Assembly (NCBI RefSeq): GCF_008728515.1
Contig: NC_044984.1
Span: 94,473,181 to 94,537,180 of the forward strand
Direction of reading: 5' to 3'
Source: Papio anubis
Lineage: Eukaryota > Chordata > Mammalia > Primates > Cercopithecidae
DNA: 64,000 nt
Below are positions 28,701-40,700 of this stretch, piece by piece. Under the pieces are notes generated by a model. The model did not search any database and was not told the DNA's origin. It saw only the letters and a program-made list of their open reading frames with translations. Position 1 is the stretch's first letter. Every line of letters begins with the position of its first letter. The position numbers and the translations under genes were made by a program.

Positions 28701-31700
28701 CTAGATGTTACAGGGAATTTACCAATGCACGTTAGATTGTTTAATTAATAAATTTAAAAAGTAGATACTCTTAATCTGCAGGTATTAGATAGGCTTCAAG
28801 GAGTCTACAATATTTTATCAGACTTTCAAAGGGGGTTTTGGACACAAAATATGCTAAGAACCACTGCCTTAAAGAAAATGATTAATTTTAGTCACCTAGA
28901 AAATAAATTATTTCAACACTATAATTCAATATTTAATGGTTATAATTCAATTATTTGGCTTGTTATTAATAAATACCTCTTGGAGTGGCTACCCAGCTAA
29001 CAGCAATTCATTCTTCTGGGAAAAACTGTATACACAGAGGAAAGATACACATCTAAGATACTTTTTAACATACTTCCTTGGTTATAGTGATTCATTTACA
29101 GGTTGACATGGCATCTAGGCTATTCAATCATATTCTTTCCTCCAGAAATTTGAAACAAATAGACCACTTTGGGATCAAACTTATAAATTAATAATGGACA
29201 GTGACTGAGAAACACATAGCCACAATGTTTTAGAACTGAAAGGTACTGAAAAGATTCTTCTCCATTATTTTCCATTCTCGTCAACTGGGCCCAACTCACA
29301 TCCTTAATATGAACCAGTAATTGAAATCACTAGCTAGTATCTCAAGACTATGTGTCCCTACAAGGATGAAATTCTCATTATCATACGAAGAGTTTTTATA
29401 AGAACCAGTATCTTTAAGCAAGCAAATTAATTTAACAGCTTCTGTTTGATTTTATTCAAAACAATACTTTCAGATGGGAAAATACCTTAAAACCACATTT
29501 TAAAGTCATACAACAGAAGATGTTTTCAGAAAAACTTCCCCAAATCTGACAGACTGCCAAGTACTTTGGCTAGGATCACTAAGTTATTATCTGTAACTAA
29601 TTAAATCCATTCATAGCCCATGGACCTCATCATGCAACCATCAAGATCCCTTCAATCAAAACTAAGAAACAGATCAAGGTTTTTCTTTTTTATTATTATT
29701 ATTACTTTTTTTTTATTATTATACTTTAAGTTCTAGGGTACATGGGCACAACGTGCAGGTTTGTTATGTATGTATACTTGTGCCATGTTGGTGTGCTGCA
29801 CCCATCAACTCGTCAGCACCCATCAACTCGTCATTTATATCAGGTGTAACTCCCATTGGTATCCCTCCCCGCTACTCCCTCCCCATAATAGGCCCCGGTG
29901 TGTGATGTTCCCCTTCCAGAGTCCAAGTGATCTCATTGATCAATTCCGACCTAGGAGTGAGAACATGTGGTGTTTGGTTTTCTGTTCTTGCGATACTTTG
30001 CTGAGAATGATGGTTTCCAGCTGTATCCATGTCCCTACAGAGGACAAGAACACATCCTTTTTTATGGCTTCATAGTATTCCATGGTGTATATGTGCCACA
30101 TTTTCTTAATCCAGTCTGTCACTGATGGACATTTGGGTTGATTCCAAGTCTTTGCTATTGTGAATAGTGCCGCAATAAACATACATGTATGTGTGTCTTT
30201 ATAGCAGCATGATTTATAATCCTTTGGGTATATACCCAGTAATGGGATGGCTGGGTCATATGGTACTTCTAGTTCTAGATCCTTGAGGAATCATCATACT
30301 GTTTTCCACAATAGTTGAACCAGTTTACAATCCCACCAACAGGGTAAAAGTGTTCCTATTTCTCCACATCCTCTCCAGCACCTGTTGTTTCCTGACTTTT
30401 GAATGATCGCCATTCTAACTGGTGTGAGATGATATCTCATTGTGGTTTTGATTTGCATTTCTCTGATGGCCAGTGATGATGAGCATTTTTTCATGTATCT
30501 GTTGGCTATATGCATGTCTTCTTTTGAAAAATGTCTGTTCATATCCTTTGCCCACTTTTTGATGGGGTTGTTTGTTTTTTTCTCGTAAATTTGCTTGAGT
30601 TCTTTGTAGGTTCTGGATATTAGCCCTTTGTCAGATAAGTAGATTGCAAAAAGTTTCTCCCATTCTGTAGGTTGCCTGTTCACTCTGATGGTAGTTTCTT
30701 TTGCTGTGCAGAAGCTCTTTAGTTTAATGAGATCCCATTTGTCAATTTTGGCTTTTGTTGCCATTGCTTTTGCTGTTTTAGACATGAAGTCCTTGCCCAT
30801 GCCTATGTCCTGAAGGGTACTACCTAGGTTTTCTTCTAGGGTTTTTATGGTTTTAGGTCTAACATTTCAGTCTCTAATCCATCTTGAATTAATTTTCGTA
30901 TAAGGAGTAAGGAAAGGATCCAGTTTCAGCTTTCTACTTATGGCTAGCCAATTATCCCAGCACCATTTATTAAATAGGGAATCCTTTCCCCATTTCTTGT
31001 TTCTCTCAGGTTTGTCAAAGATCAGATGGCTGTAGATGTGTGGTATTATTTCTGAGGACTCTGTTCTGTTCCATTGGTCTATATCTCTGTTTTGGTACCA
31101 GTACCATGCTGTTTTGGTTACTGTAGCCTTGTAGTATAGTTTGAAGTCAGGTAGCGTGATGCCTCCAGCTTTGTTCTTTTGGCTTAGGAATGTCTTGGCA
31201 ATGCAGGCTCTTTTTTGGTTCCATATGAACTTTAAAGCAGTTTTTTCCAATTCTGTGAAGAAAGTCATTGGTAGCTTGATGGGAATGGCATTGAATCTAT
31301 AAATTACCTTGGGCAGTATGGCCATTTTCACGATATTGAGTCTTTCTATCCATCCGCATGGTGTGTTCTTCCATTTGTTTGTGTCCTCTTTTATTTCACT
31401 GAGCAGTTTGTAGTTCTCCTTGAAGAGGTCCTTTACATCCCTTGTAAGTTGGATTCCTAGGTATTTTATTCTCTTTGACGCAATTGTGAATGGAAGTTCA
31501 TTCCTGATTTGGCTCTCTGTTTGTCTGTTACTGGTGTATAAGAATGCCTGTGATTTTTGCACATTAATTTTGTATCCTGAGACTTTGGTGAAGTTGCTTA
31601 TCAGCTTAAGGAGATTTTGGGCTGAGATGATGGGGTTTTCTAAATATATAATCATGTCACCTGCAAACAGAGACAATTTGACTTCTTCTTTTCCTGACTG

Positions 31701-34700
31701 AATACCCTCTATTTCTTTCTCTTGCCTGACTGCCCTCGCCAGAACTTCCAACACTATGTTGTATCAGGAGTGGTGAGAGAGGGCGTCCCTGTCTTGTGCC
31801 AGTTTTCAAAGGGAATGCTTCCAGTTTTTGCCCATTCAGTATGATATTGGCTGTGGGTTTGTCATAAATAGCTCTTATTATTTTGAGATATGTTCCATCA
31901 ATACCGAATTTATTGAGAGTTTTTAGCATGAAGGGCTGTTGAATTTTGTCAAAGGCCTTTTCTGTATCTATTGAGATAATCATGTGGTTTTTGTCTTTGG
32001 TTCTGTTTATATGCTGGATTATGTTTATTGATTTGCATATGTTGAACCAGCCTTGCATCCCAGGGATGAAGCCCACTTGATCATGGTGGACAAGCTTTTT
32101 GATGTGTTGCTGAATCCGGTTTGCCAGTATTTTATTGAGGATTTTTGCATCGATGTTCATCAGGAATATTGGTCTAAAATTCTCCTTTTTTGTTGTATCT
32201 CTGCCAGGCTTTGGTATCAGGATGATGTTGGCCTCATAAAATGAGTTAGGGAGGATTCCCTACCTTTTTCTATTGATTGGAATAGTTTCAGAAGGAATGG
32301 TACCAGCTCCTCCTTGTACCTCCGGTAGAATTCAGCTGTGAATCCGTCTGGTCCTGGACTTTTTTTGGGTCGGTAGGCTATTAATTATTGCCTCAATTTC
32401 AGAGCCTGCTATTGGTCTATTCAGGGATTCAGCTTCTTCCTGGTTTAGTCTTGGGAGAGTGTAAGTGTCCAGGAAATTATCCATTTCTTCTAGGTTTTCT
32501 AATTTATTTGCGTAGAGGTGTTTATAGTATTCTCTGATGGTAGTTTGTATTTCTGTGGGGTCCGTGGTGATATCCCCTTTATTGTTTTTTATTGCGTCTA
32601 TTTGATTCTTCTCTTTTCTTCTTTATTAGTCTTGCTAGCGGTCTATCAATTTTGTTGATCTTTTCAAAAAACCAGCTCCGGGATTCACTGATTTTTTGGA
32701 GGGTTTTTTGTGTCTCTATCTCCTTCAGTTCTGCTCTGATCTTAGTTATTTCTTGCCTTCTGCAAGCTTCTGAATGTGTTTGCTCTTGCTTCTCTACGTC
32801 TTTTAATTGTGATGGTAGGGGGTCAATTTTAGATCTTTCCAGCTTTCACTTGTGGGCATTTAGTGCTATAAATTTCCCTCTACAAACTGCTTTAAATGTG
32901 TCCCAGAGATTCTGGGTCCCATGCCACAGAGCCTCCCTCATTGCTAGCACAGCATTCTGAGATCTAACTGCAAGGCGGCAGTGAGGCTGGGGGAGGGGCG
33001 CCCGCCATTGCTGAGGTTTAAGTAGGTAAACAAAGCCTCAGGGAAGCTGGAACTGGGTGGAGCCCACCGCAGCTCAAGGAGGCCTGCCTGTTTCTGTAGA
33101 CTCCACCTCTGGGTACAGTCTGACAGCTTTGAAGAGAGCAGTGGATCTCCCAGCACGGAGGTTGAGATCTGAGAAGGGACAGACTGCCTGCTTAAGTGGG
33201 TCCCTGACCCCTGAGTAGCCTAACTGGGAGACATCCCCCCACTAGGTGCAGACCGACACCTCACACCTCACACAGCGGGGTACACCCCTGAGACGAAGCT
33301 TCCAGAGCAAGAATCAGACAGCAGCACTCACTGTTCAGCAATATTCTATCTTCTGCAGCCTCTGCTGCTGATACCCAGGCAAACAGGGTCTGGAGTGGAC
33401 CTCAAGCAATCTCCAACAGACCTACAGCTGAGGGTCCTGAATGTTAGAAGGACAACTAACTACCAGAAAGGACACCCACACCAAAACCCCATCAGTACGT
33501 CACCAGCATCGAAGACCAAAGGCAGATAAAACCAGAAAGATGGGGAAAAAGGGCAGAAAAGCTGGAAATTCAAAAAATCAGAGCACATCTCCCCCTCCAA
33601 AGGAATGCAGCTCATCACCAGCAACAGATCAAAGCTGGACGGAGAATGACTTTGACGAGATGAGAGGAGAAGGCTTCAGTCAATCAAACTTCTCAGAGCT
33701 AAAGGAGGAACTACGTACCCAGCGCAAAGAAACTAAAAATCCTGAAAAAAGAATGGAAGAATGGATAACTAGAATAATCAATGCAGAGAAGGCCATAAAC
33801 GAACTGACAGAGATAAAAACCATGACACGAGATCAAGGCTTTTCTACAGAAACTCCTATTTCTTCATTTTCTCCTTTAATCACCTACACTCCTGTCACTC
33901 CAGGTGTACCTCTTTTAATACAACACTTCATTATCTGAAGTACTTCATTATCTCCAGGCTCACAATGTGAATTAGTTAAGGGATTTTCCAATTTTTTGAC
34001 ATAACCTAAGGCAAGAAATACACTATACATAACAACTTAGTAAGTACACAAACAAAAAAAAAGGCCCAAAATTTCATGAAGCAGTATTTTAATAGTCTGT
34101 TATGTTCTATTTCAGTCTTTTAAAACAGTGATTGGCCAGGAGCAGTAGCTCACGCCTGTAGTCTCAGCACTTTGGAAGGCTGAGGTAGGTGGATCACCTG
34201 AGGTTGGCAGTTCAAGACCAGACTGTCCAACACGGTAAAACCCCGTCTCCACTAAAAATACCAAAAATTAGCCAGATGTGGTGGCAGGCGCCTGTAATCC
34301 CAGCTACTTGGGAGGCTGAGGCAGGAGAATCACTTGAGCTTGGGAAGCGGAGGTTGCAGTCAGCTGAGATCGCACCACCACACTCCAGCCTAGGCGAAAG
34401 GGTGAAACTCTGTCTCAAAAAATAAAATAGTGATCATAACTAAAATGATTTCACAAGCCAAGGTATGAACTAAAGTTTAAAACAATAAATAGGTATAGGC
34501 CGGGCATCGTGGCTCACATCTGCAATCCCAGCAATTTGGGCGGCCAAAAAGCCAGGTGGATCACTTGAGCTCAGGAGTTCCAGGCAAGCCTAGGCAACAT
34601 AGTGAGACCTCGTCTCTATAAAAAATTCTTAAGTTAGCTAGGCATGGTGGCACACGCCTGTAGCTACTTGGGAGGCTGAGGTAGGAAGATCGCTTAAGCC

Positions 34701-37700
34701 GGGGAGATTGAGGCTGCAGAGCTGTGATCCTGCCACTGCACTCCAGCCTTGGTGAGAAAGTGAGATCCTGTCTGAGAAAAAAAAAACCAGAAGTATAATA
34801 CATCTTCACCAAGTGTTTATTTTAGAAATGAGGGTTGGCTTAACAACCACAAACCAACTAATGCAATTCACCACATTAAAAGTAAAATCTAGGTCGGGCG
34901 AGGTGGCTCACACCTGTAATCCCAGCACTTTGAGAGGCCAATGTGAGCAGATCACCTGAGGTCAGGAGTTTGAGACCAGCCTGGCCAACATGGTGAAACC
35001 CCATCTCTACTAAAAATACAAAAAAAAAAAATTAGCTGGATGTGGTGGTGCACACCTGTAATCCCCGCTACTCGGGAGGATGAGGCAGGAGAATCGCTTG
35101 AACCCAGGAGGCGGAGGTTGCAGTGAGCCAAGATTGTGCCACTGTACTCCAGCCTGGGTGACAGAATGAGACTCTGTCTCAAAAAAAAAAAAAAAAAAAA
35201 AAAGAAGTAAAATCTAGCCAGACACAGTGGCTCATGCCTGTAATCCCAACACTTTGGGAAGCTGGCATGGGAGGATCGCTTGAGCCCAGAAATAGTGAGA
35301 CCTCATCTGTACAAAAAATTAAGTTAGCTAAGCATAGTAGCAAGGACCTATAGTCCAAGTTACTCAGAAGGCTGAGGTAAGAGGGATCATCTGAGCCCAG
35401 GAGCTGGAGCTGGTGCCTAGGTAACACCACCATACTCCAGCCTGGGCAACAGAGCAAGATCCTGTCTCCAAAAAAAAAAAAAAAAGGTAAAATTATATCA
35501 TGTTCTCAATAGAGCCCAAAAAAGCATTTTACAAAAGTCAACACCCATTCATGAAAAAATAACTCTTAACAAAACAGGAACAGAAGAGAACTTCCCCAAA
35601 ACTCTAAAGGACATCTACAAAAACTCTACAGCTAAAATTACACGTAATGAGAAAAGACTAAAACTGCTTTTCCCCTATGACAGGGACAAGGCAAGGGTGT
35701 TTGCTCTCATTACTTATTTCCAACAATGTATTGAAGGTTCTAGCCAACACGATAAGGTAAGAAAAAAATATAAAAGGCATCCGGTTTTGAAAAGTAGTAA
35801 AATTATTTTTCCCAGATGACATGATCACCTGTGTAGAAAATCATACAGAATTATTAAAGACATTGCCAGAACTAAAAAAATGAGTATAGCAATGTTGTAG
35901 GATATAAGGCCAATATAAAAATAAATCAGTTGAAGGGACAGAGGAGCCATATGAAAGAATTACCAATAGCCAAAGCTGAAAGAACCTGAGCAACGAAATA
36001 AATAAAACAGTACTGGATAATAACACAAACTATAAAATAAAAATACAGAAGTCTACACTAATACAAACACATAATTAAATAAATAAGTAACTTGGAAAAA
36101 ATAGAGAAATCTCCCTGGCAGAAAAGTTCCAAAAAATTTACATAGATATTCTAGCCTCAGGGAGATGGAGCATAACTCCTCATTCTTTTAGTGAGGGCTG
36201 CACATACTTCCTTCCAAAATGTTCAGTATGAAAAAGGGGAAACGAGTAACTTTACAGTGGAGAACCTGGCTAATGCTACATCAGCCAGGTTATCAAAGTC
36301 AGCATCAACAATAATAAGACATGTTGATAATATATACCCTTGATTTGACATGAAACAGCTCTTAACTAACCTCTGTGGTCTTCTTGCCAAAAACCCCTAA
36401 CACCAATCTAATCCTAAGAAAAAGAGTAGACATACACTAGTGACTTCAGAATTACCCGCAGAACTTTTTATTTTGAGGCAGTCTCGTTCTGTCGTCCCGG
36501 CTGGACTGCAGTTGGGTGTGATCACAGCTCACTGCAGCCTTGAACTCCTGGGCTCAAGTGATCCTCCCAGGCCTCAACCTCTCCTCCCTCAACCTCGACC
36601 TCCTCAACATGCCCAGCACCACCATGCCCAGTTCATTTTTATTTTTTTTTATAGAGATGGGGTCTTGCCATGTTGCCCAGGCTGGTCTCAAACTCCTGGG
36701 CTCAAGCAATCCTCCTGCTGTGGCCTCCCACAGTGCTGGGATTACAGGCGTGAGCCACCACACCTGGCCTTTGGGGTGCTTTTTAAAACTACTCCATTTC
36801 AAGCCCATTCCTAGAGATTCTGGTGCTCTTGATATGGAGCAGGGTCTAGAAATCTCCATTTCTCCATTTTAGGAAGTTATCTGGGGGACTCATTTGTATG
36901 CATCAGATTTAAAATCATAGATTTATCATGGAGGAGATACAAAGAATGCCTTTTTTATACTACTGTTATCAATCCTGGACTGTATGTGTATTGATTTTAA
37001 AGAGCAACCAAAGATAGTTTGACACAGTTGAAATTTGCATTTCTCTCGGTCCTAGAAAAAATTAGTAATTTTATACAAATTTTTGAATTTTTTTTTAAAG
37101 GAAAACAGCAGACGAACCCCAATTGAAAGAAAACTATACAAAACACCTGGCCAGGTCTCCTCAAAACTTTCAAGGTTGGCTGGGCACGGTGGCTTATGTT
37201 CTCTACAAAAGTAAAAAATTAGCCAGGCGTAGTGGCACATGCCTGTAGTCCCAGCTGCTCAGGAGGCTGAGGCGGGAGGACCGCTTAAGCCCAGGAGGTC
37301 GAGTCTCATTGAGTCATAATCACACTACTGCACTCCAGTCTAGAAGACTGAGTGAGACCATCTCAAAACAAAACAAAAGAACTCTCAAGGTCATCAAAAA
37401 CAAGGAACGTCTGAGAAATGGGCACAACCAAGAGGAGCCTAAAAAGACATGACGACTAAATGTAATATATTTGGAATGGGACCATGGAACAGAAAAAGGA
37501 CATTGGGTAAAAGAAATACTAAGGAAATCTGAACACAGTATGGCTAATAATATCTAATAATTATCAACATTAGTTAATTGTGACAAACCATACAAATGTA
37601 AAATGCTAATAAGAGAGACTGCATGTTGAGTATGAGAATTCTGTATTATCTTCACAACCTTTCTATAAATCTATAACTATTCTAAGATTAAACGCTTATT

Positions 37701-40700
37701 TTTTAAAAATCAGACTGATTATGGAAAGTTTATCCATTTTATGGTATGTAAATTTCACTCAACAAAAATTAAAATAAAGAAATCAGCTGGTCGTGGTGGC
37801 TCATGCATATAACCCCAGCACTGTGGGAGGCCAAGGCGGGCAAATCACAAGGTCAAGAGTGCAAGACCAGCCTGGCCAACATGGTGAAACCCTGTCTTTA
37901 CTAAAAATACAAAAATTAGCCGGGCATAGTGGCGCGCACCTGTAGTCCCAGCTACTCGGGAGGCTGAGGCAGGAGAACGGCTTGAACTCAGGAGGCAGAG
38001 GTTGCAGTGAGCCGAAATCATGCCACTGCACTCCAGCCTGGGCAACACAGCAAGACTGTCTCAAAAATAGAATAAAATTAAAAAAAAAAAATCAATTATG
38101 TTTCTATATGTAGCAACAATCAGAAACTGAACATTTTAAAGTACCATTAACATTAGCATAAGAAATATGAAATTTTTAGGGATAAATTTGTCAAAAGGTG
38201 TGCAAGACTTAGAAACTGAAAACTACAAAATACTGTTTCAAGAAATTGAAGATCTAAATAAATGAAGAAATAAAACATATTAGTGGGTTAAACTCAATAC
38301 TGTTCAAATGTCATCAAGTCTCTCAAAAAGACTTAGAGATTCAAGGCAACCCTAAGCAAAACCCAAGCAGGTTTCTTTTTTGAGAGAAATGACATACTGA
38401 TTCTAAAATTTTTATGAAAATGCAGAAGACCTAGAATATCCAAAAAAAACTCTGAAAAAGATGAACAAAGTTGGAAACATTATACTGCCAATTTCAAGAC
38501 TTATCTAAAAGCTACAGTAATCAAGGCAGTCTAATAATCGTGGGTGTAAATAAATAATAAATGCAACAAAATACAGAGTCCAGAAATAGACCCAAATTTA
38601 CGGTTAGCTAATTTCCAACAAAGGTGCAAAAACAAGTCAATGAAAATATTTTTAACAAACGGTACCAGAATGCTGTTATAGCCGTAGGCAAACAAACAAA
38701 ACAAAACAAAACAAAAAAACCTTGACAGTTACCTCACCTCATAAACAAAAATTAACTCTAAATTATCACAGACCTAAATCTAAGAACTACAACTTTAAAA
38801 CTTCTTAAAATATGGAAGAAAATGGCCGGGCGCGGTGGCTCACGACTGTAATCCCAGCATTTTGGGAGGCTGAGGCAGGCGGATCACAAGGTCAGGAGAT
38901 CCCGACCATCCTGGCTAACATGGTGAAACCTCGTTTCTACTAAAAATACAAAAAAATTAGCCGGGCGTGGTGGCGGGCACCTGTAGTCCCAGTTACACGG
39001 GAGGCTGAGGCAGAAGAATGGCGTGAACCCGGGAGGCGGAGTTTGCAGTGAGCCAAGATTGCGCCACTGCCCTCCGGCCTGGGCGATAGAGCAACACTCC
39101 ATCTCAGAAAAGGAGGAAGGAAGGAAGGGAGGGAGGGAGGAAGGAAGGAAGAAAGGAAGGGAGAGAAGGAGGTATGGGGGGGAGGGAGGGAGGGAAGGGG
39201 GAAGGGAAGGGAGGAGGGAAGGGGGGAAGGGAGGAAGGGAGGAAGGAAGGGAAGAAAGGAGGGAGGGAGGGAGGAGAGAAGGGAGGAAGGCAGGGAGGGA
39301 GGGAGGAAGGAAGGAATATATAGAAGAAAATATTGGTGACCTTGAGTTTGGCAGATTTAACACAACAAAAAAAGCACAAATCATAGGAGAAAAAATAGTC
39401 CATCAAAATTAAAACCTCTGCCCTTCGAAAGACACTGTACCTAGGGCAAACCACGGACTGGGAGAAAATATTTCCAAAGCTTTGAAAAACGACTTGTACC
39501 TACAATTTTTTTTTTTAATTCTTACAACTTGAAAATAAGACAATTCACTAATAAAATAGGCAAAAGGCCCAGGCGCGGTGGCTCACGCCTGTAACCCCAG
39601 CACTTTGGGAGGCCTAGGCGAACGGATCATCTGAGATAAGGAGTTTGAGACCAGCATGGCCAAAATGGCAAAACCTCATCTCTACTAAAAATACAAAAAT
39701 TAGCTGAGTGTGCTGGCAGGCGCCTCTAATCCCAGCTACTCAGGAGGCTGAGGCAGAAGAATTCCTTGAACCTAGGAGGTGGAGGTTTCAGTGAGCCAAG
39801 ATTGCACCACTGCACTCCAACCTGGGTGACAGAGCAAGATTCCATCTCAAAAAAGAAAAAAATAAAAAATAAAATAGGCAAAAGATTTAAAGGGACTCTG
39901 GAACCAAAGAAGACACAGATGGCAGACAGGCACTTGAAAAGATGCCCAACATTAGTCATCAGAAAAATGCAAATTAAAAACCATAGTAAGATACCACTAC
40001 TTATCCATTAAAATAGCTAAAATTAAAAAGGCTAACCATACTGAGTATTGGTGAAGATATGGAGCAACTGGAACTCTCATATACGTATTTGTGAGAATGT
40101 AAAATAAACAAGTTGAAACTACTTTGGAAAGCTGTTTGGAATTTTTTTTAAGTGATACATATACCTAGCATATACCTAACCATTCTACTACTAGGAATTT
40201 ACTTAAAAGGAATGAAAATCTTAGGTCCTTCATATGAAAGCATAGCACATACAATTATGTAAAAGAGAGAGGAAGAGAGAGAGGGAGAGAGAGAGAGAGA
40301 GAGAGAGAGAAAGTCCTATGTCCTCATGAAGATTTATACATGAATGTTCATAATAGATTCATTTCTAATAGCTGACAAATGGACACAACCCAAATATTTA
40401 TCAATAGGTAAATGGATAAATTGTGGCATATTCACAACTGAATACTCAGCAATAAGAAGGTATGCATATAACAAAATACATTAATTGCAAGATAATTATG
40501 CTGAGTGAAAGAAGCCAGGAAAAAAAATATACATTTATATAAAATTCTAGAAAATGCAAACTAGGCCTCGCACAATGGCTCACGCCTGTAATCCCACCAC
40601 TTTGGGAGGCCGAGGCGGGGGGCGGATCACGTGAGGTCGGGAGTTTGAGATTTCCTTATATTTGTTTTCTCCCAGTCTATGGTTTGCTCTGTAGTTACAG

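Larger units (their letters stand above)
29687..33829 (-). mobile_element. L1 (L1PA-type) with 5' inversion (twin-primed insertion)
   Basis: The minus-strand part, 29687 to about 32915, holds the 3' UTR and the C-terminal two thirds of ORF2 (long open pieces at 30867-31754 and 31657-32160, separated by stops and frameshifts). Near 32916 the orientation flips, and about 32916-33829 is plus-strand L1 5' UTR and the first third of ORF1. The intervening ORF1/ORF2 sequence is missing. A 16-bp target duplication, agatcaaggtttttct / agatcaaggcttttct (29671-29686 and 33830-33845; 15 of 16 identical), encloses the whole, so this is a single insertion. It cannot encode working proteins. Confidence 0.93.

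Noticed and set aside
33441..33938. 165-residue plus-strand ORF with a lysine-rich start
   Set aside because: It is the inverted L1 5' fragment (ORF1 N-terminus) running into flanking sequence, not a host gene.
38884..39384. Pro/Ser/Leu-rich 166-residue minus-strand ORF
   Set aside because: It is a translation of the polypurine tract and AluY; low complexity.
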